Positions 8,534 through 18,887 of a stretch of DNA of 64,000 nt are shown piece by piece. Source of the DNA: CAYSWV01 sp964434865 (GTDB taxonomy: Bacteria; Cyanobacteriota; Cyanobacteriia; Thermostichales; Thermostichaceae); contig CAYSWV010000002.1 in NCBI GenBank assembly GCA_964434865.1, positions 130,308 to 194,307 of the forward strand, given 5' to 3'. The position numbers and the translations under genes were made by a program. Position 1 is the stretch's first letter. Every line of letters starts with the position of its first letter. The notes under the pieces are model-generated. The model was not told the DNA's origin. It searched no databases and saw only the letters and a list, made by a program, of their open reading frames with translations.

Positions 8534-11500
8534 TCGGTTAGTTTAGCCAATAGACTATCCAGAACGTGTTCAAGATCTTGAAGATGTGTCTGTAATTGCT
8601 CAATGAGACCCGCAGCTGATGGATCATGTTGGGTAGCTAATCGTTCAATTTCTTGGGCTGTTTGACTAATTTGGATAGCCCCAATACTGGCACTAGCTCC
8701 CTTCAATCGATGGGCCAGCTGTTGCAAAGATACCCAGTTATGTTCAATAAGAGCAGTTTGGGCCACAGCAATCTGAGGGACTGAATCCTCAAGAAAGACT
8801 TGAATAAGTTCAATTTCAAAGGCAACATCACCACCTGACATCTGTCTGAGTTGATCGTTATCAATGACTTGACCTGATCTCTCAGATACTGGGTGAGCGG
8901 CGGCGGTACCGGGTAGCCAGTAGGCTAATGTTTCAGATAGTTTCTCTGTGGAGACAGGTTTACTGAGGTAATCATCCATACCCGCAGCTAAGCACATCTC
9001 CCGATCTTCAGCCATAGCATTGGCCGTCACGGCAATGATTACAGTATGGTGCCGATCACCTTCTATGGCACGTATAGCTCGAGTGGTGTCATAGCCATCC
9101 AGTACAGGCATCTGACAATCCATCAAAATAAGATCGTAGGTGTTTGTTGCTAGCAATTGGAGAGCCTCTTGACCATGGTTAGCAGCCTCAACAGAGTAGT
9201 TAAGACTCTTCAATTGTCGTATCGCCAACTTCTGATTAATCAAGTTATCTTCAACCAAAAGCACTCGGGGGGAAGCCGGTGGTGAAGGTGCAACTGTGGG
9301 TCGTTGAGGATGTCGAGCTTGATGAAGACAGGCTTGTAAACATTTCCACAGTTGTTTTTGGGTCACAGGTTTCAGCAACAGTTGGCTAAATCCAAATGCC
9401 TTTAAGTCAGGAGAGATAGAGTTTAGGCTCATCAAAATGTAGTTAGCCTGCTTTAATACCGGATCAGCCTGGCACTGCAGTAGTAGCTTGCGAGTCTTGA
9501 CTTCAAGTTGGTCCTGATTTAGCAGCACAATGGCCCTTGCTTCAGAGTTGTTTTGATAGAGGCCACGAAGAGAGGTCAACCCGCTACTCATATCTGAGGT
9601 GGCTTGAATCTGATTTGAAAGAGGCTCGAGCAGATACGTTAAGGCTTTCCGAGTAGTGTCATGATTATCGATCAGGATAAAGGGAACCTGTTTAAAGGTG
9701 GATAGCAGCTCCATTTCTAGCTGATCTTGGCTAGATAGATCTCGCTGGGGCAGGGTAATAGACAATTTCTCTAACGGTAAAGTAATCCAGAACTGCGATC
9801 CGCTCCCTGCTTGACTGGAATATTCAAGGGTACCTTGCATTAAAGCTACCAATTGTTGAGTAATGGCTAGACCCAAGCCTATACCACCATACTTACGTGT
9901 GGATGAGCGATCCAGCTGATGAAAAGGGAGAAAGAGCTGGGATTGTTGAGCTGGTCCGATCCCAATCCCGGTGTCCACCACAGCAAAACAAATCTGGACT
10001 ACGGGATCTCGATCAGAAACCACAAAGACTTCGACATACACCTCACCTTGATCAGTAAATTTAATGGCGTTACTGACCAAATTAAACAATATTTGTTTGA
10101 GGCGAACCTCATCACCCCATAGTTGAGTGGGTACCGAAGGCGGCATGATCCCATTCAGTTCTAGCTGTTTAGCCTGAGCTAAGCTGGCAAACGATTCCAG
10201 AATGTCATCTAGACACACTCGTAAATCAAAAGGATGAGGCTGTAACTCGACACTGCCCGCTTCTAGCGTGGAAAAATCAAGGATTTGTTCAATTAGATGG
10301 AGCAGGGTTGTTCCACCAGATTGAATAGTGGTTAAACACTCTCGTTGATCAGGCGTCAGACTAGTCTGCTTTAAGATATCTGACATCCCTAGTAACGCAT
10401 TAATAGGTGTGCGAATTTCATGACTCATGGTGGCGAGAAAAATACTCTTGGCCTGTAGGGCTTGTTCAGCTTGCTGACGAGATGCCTCAAGTTGGAGGTT
10501 TTGGTGTGCTAACTGTGCTCGTTGGCCTTGCTCTTGAGCCAATAAGTCAGCCTGAGCCAGGGCAATGCCCACCTGATCAGCTATCTGAGCGACTAAAGTA
10601 GAATCAGCGGCTTGCCACAATCGAGATCCTGCACATGCATGGACTAGTAAAAATCCCCAAACTTGGTCCTTGAGGTAAAGAGGTGCTGCTAGACAAGCTT
10701 CGATCTTAAGGGCCAGCTGTGCTTCAGTAGTAGATACTGGTAACGACTTGTCTCGACTATCATCAAGAGTGTAACAGGACTGTAAAGCCCTTAAGTCTAC
10801 AAACGGAATCAGATCACGGTAAGGTAGATATTGAGAGGATAAACTCAACTCCGACCGTTCAATAGACNNNNNNNNNNNNNNNNNNNNNNNNNNNNNNNNN
10901 NNNNNNNNNNNNNNNNNNNNNNNNNNNNNNNNNNNNNNNNNNNNNNNNNNNNNNNNNNNNNNNNNNNGTCTGGCATTGATAGATCAAAACTCGTTCAACT
11001 TGCAATAAAGATCTGATCTCATCAACAGTCGTTTGAAGAATAGTATTGATATCCAAAGATTGACGGATTCTCAAAGTTATTTCTGAGAAACTCTGGGCAT
11101 ACTGCATTTGTTGTTGGAGTTGCTGTTCAGCGACTCGTTTATCCGTGACATCACGCAGAATACTACGAATAGCAACCAGTTGTCCGGCTTCATAGCTACC
11201 ACTCATATTACCTTCAACAATGATACTGGAGTGGTCTTGAGTGATTAGCTTCGCTTCAAAGTGATTGACTGGAGTTCCAGTAAGCAGTTGGTGCACTAGA
11301 TTTTGATAGTGGCCTTGATCAGCTACATGGAGAATGTCTAGAAATGTCAGATGGTCTAGATCTGGGGTTGTGTAACCTAGTGTGCGGAGCCAAGCTTGAT
11401 TCACATAATGAAACTGTCCTGTCGGAGCTGTACTTTGAATCAGATCATTCGCATTTTCAAATAGATCTCGGTAGAGGGCCTCGCTGTCTGTTAAAGCTGC

Positions 11501-12760
11501 TTCTGCGAATTGCTGCTCAGTCCTATCAATCCCAGACCCAACAATAAACTGCAGCTGTCCAGATTGACTAAATAAGCCAGTGTGGGTCCAGGCAATGCAA
11601 TGTAAGTCACCCCCTTTAGTGATCCAGTTATCTTGAATGGCATCAACCAAACGAGGATCTTGCAAAAACTGAAAGGATTTGATCCAGTTACTTTTGGCAG
11701 CAGTGGGGACCAGGCCCATATCCCAAGGATGCTTATCTAGCACTTCAGCTGCACTATAACCTGTCAGCAATTCACAAGCACGATTGAAACGTTTGATCCG
11801 ACCAGAGGGATCATAGACACATACCAGGACACCTGCGGTTTCTAAGACAGCTGTGATAAAGTCGCTCTCAGATTTAAAGTGTTGGGTTAGGTGATGTCGG
11901 TGGTGTCGTTCGTATCCCACTGAAACGAGCAACAATCCGAGCCAACTCAACCCTAAAATGGCCTGGAGGAATACAGTGATTTGCAAGTTTGATAAATGCT
12001 CTGCTTGGGCAGCGATGGCCTGTCTGAGGCTTGCCCTTTGAGTTAAAACCCACTCAGAACCATTAGTCTCATTAGGGAGAGAGTCGGGAATAGTTTGAAG
12101 CTGCTCTAAAGTGGTTTGAGCTTGATCACCTAATTGCTGAGCTGAGTGCAATGATGTCCCTTGTAAGTACCCATTAAGGCCAAGGCCTAGACTGATTCCT
12201 CCTATCAATAAAACCCAAAGTCGCTGATGAGGGCGATGATCTAAGGTTGATGATTGGGCCTGTTGAGCTAAACTCTGCCGCAATTCAAGCTGAGTCATCG
12301 CACGTCTAGCCAAGTCTTGAAGGCGTTCTAGTTGTTGGGGAGACAATTGCCGGGGCTGATAATCAATTACACATAGGGTACCCAATCGATAACCTGCTGA
12401 TGAAACCAGCGGTAGCCCTGTATAAAATCGAATATAGGGTGGCCCCGTGACCAGGGGATTGGTCTCAAATCTAGTATCAGCTAGCGCATCTTCCACCACC
12501 AGAGGTTGATCTTGCAAAATCGCATAGGCACAAAAGGCACTATCCCGGGGGGTTTCACAGCGATCCAATCCAACCTTGGCTTTAAACCATTGCCGATCTC
12601 GATCAACTAAGGTGATTAGAGCTACTGGCGTATTACAAATATCACAAGCCGTCTGAACCAAATAATTAAAAGCAACTTCAGCAGGAGTATCCAAGATCTG
12701 ATACTGATACAAGGCGGCTAATCGCTCGGCTTCATTGGCAGGGAAGGGAGCTGGAGGCAT
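8530..12760 (-). CDS. hybrid sensor histidine kinase, GAF-TM-PAS-PAS-GAF-HisKA-HATPase-REC-REC-HPt (gene interrupted by gap)
   Basis: One large phosphorelay kinase split by the N gap. From the N-terminus: GAF domain (about 10-165), two membrane segments (about 181-200 and 262-281), two PAS domains (about 295-540), and the first half of a GAF domain ending LLQVERVLIYQCQ at the gap. After the gap the same GAF resumes (LPYRDLIPFVDLRAL, VWGFLLVHACAG), then HisKA with MSHEIRTPINALLG, HATPase with VDTGIGIG and GIGLGLAI, a degenerate receiver whose phosphoacceptor aspartate position reads LLNQDQ, a true receiver (LILMDCQMP), and an HPt domain with HRLKGAS. A GAF fold begun on one side and completed on the other shows it is one gene. 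The apparent stop just after the gap is an artefact of the 100-base placeholder; the real gap must be a multiple of three. Signal unknown. Confidence 0.88.
10868..10967. other. scaffold gap (100 N) inside the kinase gene
   Basis: Exactly 100 N within the second GAF domain. The flanking frames join only if the true length is a multiple of three, so 100 is a placeholder. Confidence 0.98.
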
Positions 12761-12846
12761 AGCTACGGGTTTAGACTGCTTGCAAATACTCTAGCCTAGA
12801 ATAGCGAAGTCATGGTTCAGTTCATACGATACTGATCACCCAGCGG

Positions 12847-14034
12847 TTAGCGATCAATAGAGTGGGCTGAACTTTCAATACCCAGTCGAGGTAAACGGGC
12901 TGAGAGTCCACATAACACCTCGTAGGGGATAGTTCCCAGTTGATCAGCCCAAGCTTGAATCGATAGAGGCTGCAGCAGTTCCACCACATCACCAACCTGC
13001 ACATCACAACAGGTGACATCCCACATACATTGATCCATGGTAATGGCCCCGACTTGTTGGATTTGTTGGCCGTTCACATACCCTTGCAACCAGTTGGAAA
13101 GCCGTCGTGGAATACCATCAGCATACCCAATGGCCACAGTGGCAATCTGTCGAGTGGAATCAGCAATGTAGTGATAACCATAGCTAATGCCTGTTCCTGA
13201 TGGAATGGTTTGGAGGTGGGTGATGCGAGCCTTCACATTCAGGACTGGCCGCAACAAGGTGTCTAGATTCAAATGATCAGCAGGTGAAATCCCATACAGG
13301 GCTAACCCGATCCGGACTCGCTGAAAGTGAGCAGACTGCCGAGCTAGAGCTGCAGCTGAATTATCCATATGCACAATAGGCTGTGTACCTGTTTTGTCCT
13401 CAATGGCTTGTAAAACTTGCTCTAAACGTTGCTGTTGAAGGGGGACAATCGGGCTATCGATCTCATCAGCTGTGGCAAAGTGAGAGTATAAACTCTGACA
13501 ATGAAAGCAAGGCTGTTGCTGCAAAACGCTCCAAATCTCAGCCGCCTGGTGCCAGGGAACCCCAATCCGAGTCATCCCTGTGTCCACATTCAGATGAATC
13601 GGGATCTGGCAGTGCCGCAAGTTAGCAACCTGTTGATAAAGAGGGATCTGGTTAGGATGAGTTAAGGTTACTTCTAACGACCAACGCAGTGCTTCATTAA
13701 GTTCAATACCAGTGTTCAGCGGTCCTAAGATCAAAATGGGAGCAGTAATTCCACTGTGGCGAAGTTCAATCCCCTCTGACAAAGTTGCAACACAAATACC
13801 AGAGGCACCCGCAGATAAAGCTGCCGGAGCAATCAGCTGAGCCCCGTGCCCATAAGCATTAGCTTTAACAATGGCCCAGATCTCAGTTCCGACTGATAAT
13901 CGCTGTAATAGAATTTGCAGATTGTGATGTAGGGCTGAGAGATCAACCTCAACCCAAGCTCGACGAGTATCTAAACTGGTATCTCCAGCAGGTGATGTTG
14001 TCCAGGCAGCACGGTAGGTTGAGATCATAGTCAC
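12847..14034 (-). CDS. alr: Alr, alanine racemase
   Basis: PLP-dependent racemase that makes D-alanine for peptidoglycan. The 395-aa length is typical. The PLP lysine is K57 in IVKANAYGHGA, the TIM barrel contains HLNVDTGMTRIGV, and the catalytic tyrosine is in GISYGYHYIA (about residue 288). LYGISP and MDQCMWDVT in the C-terminal beta domain also fit. It lies 16 nt downstream of sppA on the same strand, so the two are probably cotranscribed. A poorly conserved 25-residue N-terminal extension precedes the family start (RAWVEVDLSALHHN), so a later start is possible, although no other good site is obvious. Confidence 0.95.
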   Translation of the reverse strand: MTMISTYRAAWTTSPAGDTSLDTRRAWVEVDLSALHHNLQILLQRLSVGTEIWAIVKANAYGHGAQLIAPAALSAGASGICVATLSEGIELRHSGITAPILILGPLNTGIELNEALRWSLEVTLTHPNQIPLYQQVANLRHCQIPIHLNVDTGMTRIGVPWHQAAEIWSVLQQQPCFHCQSLYSHFATADEIDSPIVPLQQQRLEQVLQAIEDKTGTQPIVHMDNSAAALARQSAHFQRVRIGLALYGISPADHLNLDTLLRPVLNVKARITHLQTIPSGTGISYGYHYIADSTRQIATVAIGYADGIPRRLSNWLQGYVNGQQIQQVGAITMDQCMWDVTCCDVQVGDVVELLQPLSIQAWADQLGTIPYEVLCGLSARLPRLGIESSAHSIDR

Positions 14035-14050
14035 TTTTATTGCAGAACTT

Positions 14051-15118
14051 CTATTGCATAACTAAAGTAGGAGCCAACCATTGCAGGGGAGGTTGCATGG
14101 AAGGGAAGGTTGAAGATTGATCCAAGGGGTGTTCGGAGAAGCGGCTTATCTGAGATGAAATCAAGGCCGTCCAATTGAAAAGCTGAGGAGCTTGTAAGCC
14201 AAATTGTCGGAAGATATCATTAAAGCCTGTGCCAACAACCAGATCTTCTTCAACATCACCTGCTAAGATCCTTAAGTCAGCAATAGCTTCCTCTGCGCCT
14301 CCTATAGCATCCACCAATCCAATAGCCACAGCCTGTGTTCCCGTCATGATCCGACCATCTGCATATTGACGAACCTGATCAACCGTCATAGCTTCCCGTA
14401 GCTCGATCATCTCTGGAGTCAAGATGGAGGCTTCGTTGTCAGGTGACTGGGGCAAAGCCTGCCGACCTTGAGACACATCGATAATAAATTGCTCTAATGT
14501 AGTATCAATCAACTCTTGCAGCAATGCTTTTTCGGCCTCAGTTGAAGATCGGTAGAGTGACAGAATATCTTTAAATTGACCAGTTTTATAAGTTTCTGCT
14601 TGAATGCCAACTTCATTGAACAATTCTGACACATTTAAACCTTGCAGAATAACACCGATGCTACCCGTTAAAGTTCCTGGATTGGCGTAGATCTTATCGG
14701 CTGCACTGGCCACATAGTAGCCTCCACTCGCTGCTACATCTCGCAGGGTCGCAATGACAGGCTTACCGGCTTCACGAATGGCCTGAATAGCCCGATAAAT
14801 CTCTTGGCTGGCTCCAACCGTACCTCCCGGACTATTGATCTTCAGTAACACTGCTTTCACGCTTCTACTCTCAGCAGCTTCTTGAAGGCGAGCCTGAATT
14901 CCCACACCCTCGGCAAAGATGCTCCCGGTACTGGCTGTGATGGGACCCTGAAGATTAAGGACTGCAATCCGCTCAGTAGCACCCAGTTGCTCAATCATGT
15001 TGCTGCGGCTAGGGGCCGACACTTTAACTTCAGGGACATTAGACCCAGCTAAAATAGCGGCTATCAAGCAGAGAAAGACCAGAGTTAAAGCCAGAATTCG
15101 ATTAAGCTGCATTCGCAT
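14051..15118 (-). CDS. sppA: SppA, signal peptide peptidase (short type)
   Basis: Membrane-anchored serine protease that degrades cleaved signal peptides. One N-terminal membrane segment (about residues 7-24) is followed by a single SppA protease domain. The catalytic serine is S131 in AASGGYYVAS and the general-base lysine is K183 in GQFKD, a 52-residue spacing equal to that of the Bacillus short-form enzyme. NSPGGT (95-100) forms the ClpP-like fold signature. The length of 355 aa matches the short form with one repeat, not the 67-kDa type. It is upstream of alr on the same strand. Confidence 0.92.
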   Translation of the reverse strand: MRMQLNRILALTLVFLCLIAAILAGSNVPEVKVSAPSRSNMIEQLGATERIAVLNLQGPITASTGSIFAEGVGIQARLQEAAESRSVKAVLLKINSPGGTVGASQEIYRAIQAIREAGKPVIATLRDVAASGGYYVASAADKIYANPGTLTGSIGVILQGLNVSELFNEVGIQAETYKTGQFKDILSLYRSSTEAEKALLQELIDTTLEQFIIDVSQGRQALPQSPDNEASILTPEMIELREAMTVDQVRQYADGRIMTGTQAVAIGLVDAIGGAEEAIADLRILAGDVEEDLVVGTGFNDIFRQFGLQAPQLFNWTALISSQISRFSEHPLDQSSTFPSMQPPLQWLAPTLVMQ

Positions 15119-15333
15119 ATTCCAGGTTGGTGAGCTGTGACTTCATTAATCTATCCTTTCATTAGCCTATGGGTCAGATCTGATTCAGTTTTATCAATAA
15201 ACGCTCAAGATGCAATATGACAAGGTTAATCAGAGATCTAATCCTGATGATCCAGACTTGTGGGATCGACCCAAACCTCCTAGACTGAAGTATCGATCTT
15301 GCTGTGCTGTTGTTTTAGATCTAGAAGGCTGTC

Positions 15334-16089
15334 ATGATGTCTCCAACACTTAATGCTCTCCTTGATGCTATAGCTCACCGCCGGGCCTTAAAAGTCATTA
15401 GTGGTCTCCATAACTTTGATCCACAATCGGTTCGACAAGTGGTACGGGCGGCTCACCAAGGTCAAGCTGACTGGATTGATATAGCTGCCTCTCAGGACTT
15501 AATCCAAATCGCTAAAGCAGAGACTGATCTTCCCATTTGTGTTTCCGCTGTAGACCCTGATCAGTTGGTGGCTGCTAAACAGGCTGGTGCTGATCTGGTG
15601 GAAATTGGTAATTATGACAGCTTTTATGCTTCAGGCCGAGAATTTAGCGCTCGGGAAGTCATCGATTTGACTCAAGCAACACGCTCATTGCTGCCTCGAA
15701 CTCTACTCTCTGTGACCGTACCCCACACGCTGCCTCTAGATCAGCAGGCGGAATTAGCTGAAACCTTAGAGTCTCTAGGCGCGGATTGGATTCAAACTGA
15801 AGGGGGAACCAGTGCTGCCCCTGACCATAGTGGCACGCTAGGCCTGATTGAAAAAGCCGCTCCCACCTTAGCCGCTACCTATGAGATCAGTCGCGCAGTT
15901 AGCATTCCCGTCATTTGTGCCTCGGGACTATCTAGTGTCACCGTAGGTATGGCTATTGCTGCGGGTGCTTCTGGTGTTGGCGTAGGGACGGCTATTCGTC
16001 AACTTCAAGATGAGGTGGCTATGATCGCTCAGGTGCGCACCTTGTCTGAAGCCTTGGCTAAATCAGCTAACCTCATCACGGCCAGATAG
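15334..16089 (+). CDS. ycf23: Ycf23/DUF561 family TIM-barrel protein
   Basis: A 251-aa protein of the Ycf23 (DUF561) family, found in cyanobacteria and some algal plastids; function not established. It shows the family N-terminus (RRALKVISGLHNFDP), internal DWIDIAAS and GADLVEIGNYDSFYASG, and the phosphate-binding-like C-terminal barrel strands (IPVICASGLSS, GASGVGVGTAI). The pattern suggests a phosphate-binding TIM barrel enzyme, but no substrate can be named. It starts with tandem ATGs (15334/15337), stands alone, and is followed by a terminator-like hairpin. Confidence 0.88.
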   Translation: MMSPTLNALLDAIAHRRALKVISGLHNFDPQSVRQVVRAAHQGQADWIDIAASQDLIQIAKAETDLPICVSAVDPDQLVAAKQAGADLVEIGNYDSFYASGREFSAREVIDLTQATRSLLPRTLLSVTVPHTLPLDQQAELAETLESLGADWIQTEGGTSAAPDHSGTLGLIEKAAPTLAATYEISRAVSIPVICASGLSSVTVGMAIAAGASGVGVGTAIRQLQDEVAMIAQVRTLSEALAKSANLITAR

Positions 16090-16113
16090 ATTAGACCTCA
16101 CTAGATCGATAGC

Positions 16114-16162
16114 AGACTGGGGTTTACGGTATTAGCTGGTAAGGATCCCAGTCTTTAAATTT
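16114..16162 (+). terminator. terminator-like hairpin after ycf23
   Basis: Perfect 8-bp inverted repeat AGACTGGG (16114-16121) and CCCAGTCT (16147-16154), followed by TTAAATTT, 25 nt after the ycf23 stop. The loop is long (25 nt), which lowers confidence. Confidence 0.5.
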
Positions 16163-16324
16163 CATCAGTCTTGGTGAAAAGCTTAAAGTCATGAAGCCTA
16201 TCCAGGTAGCAGCTTAGCCCGTTCCAAATCATGGGAAGATCCTTAGATTTCACATCAGAAACCACTAGTCTGTTCGTATCATCATTCACCTTATTTGAAG
16301 TTCAAATCTGACCTAAGCAGACCC

Positions 16325-17680
16325 ATGACGGTTGACCTATATCAAGCAGTTAAGCTCCACCAAGCTGGGAAACTGGACCAAGCCGAGGCTCTTTACCAAG
16401 CCGTCTTACAACAGCATCCAGATCAAGCGAAGGCTTTGCACTTATGGGGCGTCATTCTCTTTCAGAGGAAGACGTATCGAGAAGCTATTGGGTTGATCTC
16501 TCAGTCCCTCGCTGTAGATGCCACTCAAGCAGATGCTCACCACAACTTAGCACTTGTTTATCGAATTCTGGGGAATTTTGCAGACGCTGAACATCATTAC
16601 CTGCGAGCGATAACACTTAAACCAGATTATGCAGAAGCTTATTTTAACCTGACAGCCGTAAAACACTTTGCCGATGGTGAGGCTATTGTGTCAGCTTTGG
16701 AATCGCAACTTGTTTTATCAGCCCAGTATTCAGCTCACGATCAAACATTTCTTCACTTTGCTGCAGGGAAAATCTATGACGACTTAGGTCACTATGATCA
16801 AGCTTTTGCTCATTATCAACAGGGCAATCAGCTGGTTCAACGGCGCTATGACCGGACAGCCCAAGACTATTTAATTGAAGATCTGATCAGCCTTTGTGGA
16901 CATGCTTTCTTTCAGGCTCGAGAGCGTTGGAACCTTACTCCCATAACTCCGATCTTTATTGTGGGAATGCCGCGCTCGGGTACCACCCTTGTGGAGCAAA
17001 TCCTGTCAGTTCATGACCACGTGGTAGGTCTAGGCGAATTACCCGATATTCCAAGCATGGCTCAAGCCTTATCTACTCGTAGCAGCCTGCCTTACCCCCA
17101 CTGTTTAAAGCAGCTAAACCAGGATATTTTTCAAGGATTTGCCCAAACTTACACTAGACGAATACAGTCCTTGGCCCCCCATGCCAGATACAGGATTGAC
17201 AAGTTACCTAGAAACTATCTACACCTAGGTTTAATTGCACTCATGTTTCCCCAGGCACGGGTGATCCATTGTCATCGACACCCATTGGATACTTGTCTTT
17301 CCTGCTACTTCCAACTTTTCCGTTCTGGACATGACTATGCTTATGACTTGGGCGATCTAGGGCACTACTATAAAACTTATCGGACTTTGATGGAGCATTG
17401 GCATCAGGTGTTGCCTATTCCTATCTTTGATCTGGAGTATGAAGCGCTAGTTGAAGATCCAGAAGCCGTGAGTCAGCAGTTATTTGCATTCTGCGGATTA
17501 GAGGGGCATCCCCATTATCAGGAGTTTCATCAAGTGGCTCGCCCTGTCACTACAGCCAGTGGTTGGCAAGTACGACAGCCTCTCTATCAATCTGCTGTTC
17601 ATCGCTGGCAACACTATCAGCCCTACCTATCTCCCCTTAAAGCTGCCCTGAATCAGGATATAAAGAGATCCGCCGAATAA
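16325..17680 (+). CDS. TPR-sulfotransferase fusion protein
   Basis: A 451-aa protein with about three N-terminal TPR motifs (LYQAVLQQHPDQAKALHLWG; DATQADAHHNLALVYRI; KPDYAEAYFNLTA) followed by a PAPS-dependent sulfotransferase domain. The 5'-phosphosulfate loop is FIVGMPRSGTTLVEQIL (about residues 212-228), and the 3'-phosphate-binding part is VIHCHRHPLDTCLSCYFQ. Family members transfer sulfate to proteins or glycans; the acceptor here is unknown. I chose ATG 16325, which precedes the first TPR directly; an in-frame TTG lies 30 nt upstream. A SUMF1-like gene follows 240 nt downstream, but no sulfatase is present. Confidence 0.87.
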   Translation: MTVDLYQAVKLHQAGKLDQAEALYQAVLQQHPDQAKALHLWGVILFQRKTYREAIGLISQSLAVDATQADAHHNLALVYRILGNFADAEHHYLRAITLKPDYAEAYFNLTAVKHFADGEAIVSALESQLVLSAQYSAHDQTFLHFAAGKIYDDLGHYDQAFAHYQQGNQLVQRRYDRTAQDYLIEDLISLCGHAFFQARERWNLTPITPIFIVGMPRSGTTLVEQILSVHDHVVGLGELPDIPSMAQALSTRSSLPYPHCLKQLNQDIFQGFAQTYTRRIQSLAPHARYRIDKLPRNYLHLGLIALMFPQARVIHCHRHPLDTCLSCYFQLFRSGHDYAYDLGDLGHYYKTYRTLMEHWHQVLPIPIFDLEYEALVEDPEAVSQQLFAFCGLEGHPHYQEFHQVARPVTTASGWQVRQPLYQSAVHRWQHYQPYLSPLKAALNQDIKRSAE

Positions 17681-17796
17681 GTGAAGATTCATACAATGGG
17701 TTCAGATCACCCAACTTTTATGCCCTGGATCAGACTGGGAAATGCTGGACTAGCTCTAACTTCATCATCAGCTTTGACGATCAATTGCGATACATT

Positions 17797-17834
17797 CTGT
17801 ATGTAAATTTTAAGGCTGTATGTAAATTTTAAGG
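17797..17834. repeat. 19-bp perfect tandem duplication
   Basis: Two adjacent identical 19-bp copies (17797-17815 and 17816-17834, beginning CTGTATGTAAA) in the 240-bp gap between the sulfotransferase and SUMF1-like genes. The rest of this gap shows nothing I can name. Confidence 0.95.
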
Positions 17835-17921
17835 TGATTCTCACTTGAATTTCAATTTATTGAAGTATGCTCTATGGGATCTAGCTAGCCAAGCGTCGTT
17901 GTTGAGTTCAATAGTTGAGGC

Positions 17922-18887
17922 ATGATGTTGGGACTATCTTTAAATCAGCCAAGCCTTATGGATAGATGGATTCAGAAGTTCAGTCTCATCCTATTTTCTT
18001 TACTAGCTGTTGTAGGCTATCCTCTTATGACTCGGGCTGATCAACTCCTATGTGAAGCGGATCGAACGTCTGCTGGTGACTTTGTTTATATTCCTGAAGG
18101 TCCCTTTTGGGAAGGCAGTGATCAGGTAGAACGAGACTATGCTTACACCATTTCAGCTAAGGGTGTTACCACTGATCCGACGCGATACCCTAAAATTGAA
18201 CAGCAGCTACGCCAACGACAATGGTTTGACTTTGAACAACAACGCCAAGAGATCAACCTACCTAGCTATTGTATTGCTCGTCATTTAGTTACTAATGCAG
18301 ACTATCAACTATTTATTCAAGCTACCGGTCATCGTGCCCCTGGGATCAGTGAAGCCGATTATCAACAACAAGGTTTTTTAGTCCATCCCTATGCTGATGT
18401 GCGGCCTTTTCTGTGGGTGCAGGATCAATTTCCGCCTGGTGAAGGTGAGCATCCCGTTGTTTTGGTCTCACTTGTAGATGCCGAAGCTTATGCTGATTGT
18501 AGAAGCCATCAGGAAGGGCAGGTGTATCGATTAAAGACAGCTCTAGAATGGGAAAAAGCAGCTCGGGGGCCAGAGGGTCGTTATTTTCCTTGGGGAGATG
18601 AATGGGAAGATGAGGCTACCAACTGGTCAGGATCAGGGTTATGGCATACCAGTGCTATAGGGACTTATCCGCTCAGCCACAGCCTTTATGGTGTGCATGA
18701 TATGGCAGGGAATGTCTTTGAATTTACTTCAACTTTAAGAATTCACAATCAACAGCAACGTTCAGTGATGAAGGGCTGCTCCTGGGATGATCTACCTGGG
18801 TTTTGTCGGGCGGCTTATCAACATACTCGACCTGTTGACTCACGCCATATCTTATTTGGATTTCGTCTGGTTAAAGAGATCCCTTAG
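17922..18887 (+). CDS. exported SUMF1/formylglycine-generating-enzyme-like protein
   Basis: A 321-aa protein with a hydrophobic N-terminal segment (about residues 17-36 ending TRADQ) that looks like a signal peptide, then a SUMF1/FGE-sulfatase domain. Typical elements are FVYIPEGPFWEGSD, ARHLVTNADYQLFIQATGH, RLKTALEWEKAARG, FPWGDEWE, and HDMAGNVFEFTST. The C-terminal part has KGCSWDD and GFCRAAYQHTRP, giving two cysteines near where FGE has its copper-binding pair, although the usual first position is glycine in many non-FGE relatives. It may therefore be either a formylglycine generator or a binding-fold relative. An internal ATG at 17958 would give a shorter signal peptide. It overlaps the convergent HAD gene by 17 nt. 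Confidence 0.82.
   Translation: MMLGLSLNQPSLMDRWIQKFSLILFSLLAVVGYPLMTRADQLLCEADRTSAGDFVYIPEGPFWEGSDQVERDYAYTISAKGVTTDPTRYPKIEQQLRQRQWFDFEQQRQEINLPSYCIARHLVTNADYQLFIQATGHRAPGISEADYQQQGFLVHPYADVRPFLWVQDQFPPGEGEHPVVLVSLVDAEAYADCRSHQEGQVYRLKTALEWEKAARGPEGRYFPWGDEWEDEATNWSGSGLWHTSAIGTYPLSHSLYGVHDMAGNVFEFTSTLRIHNQQQRSVMKGCSWDDLPGFCRAAYQHTRPVDSRHILFGFRLVKEIP

Noticed and set aside
8530..10848. Separate soluble histidine kinase gene starting at TTG 10848
   Set aside because: The frame is open upstream to the gap and the GAF domain at its start is only a C-terminal half, completed by the sequence before the gap.
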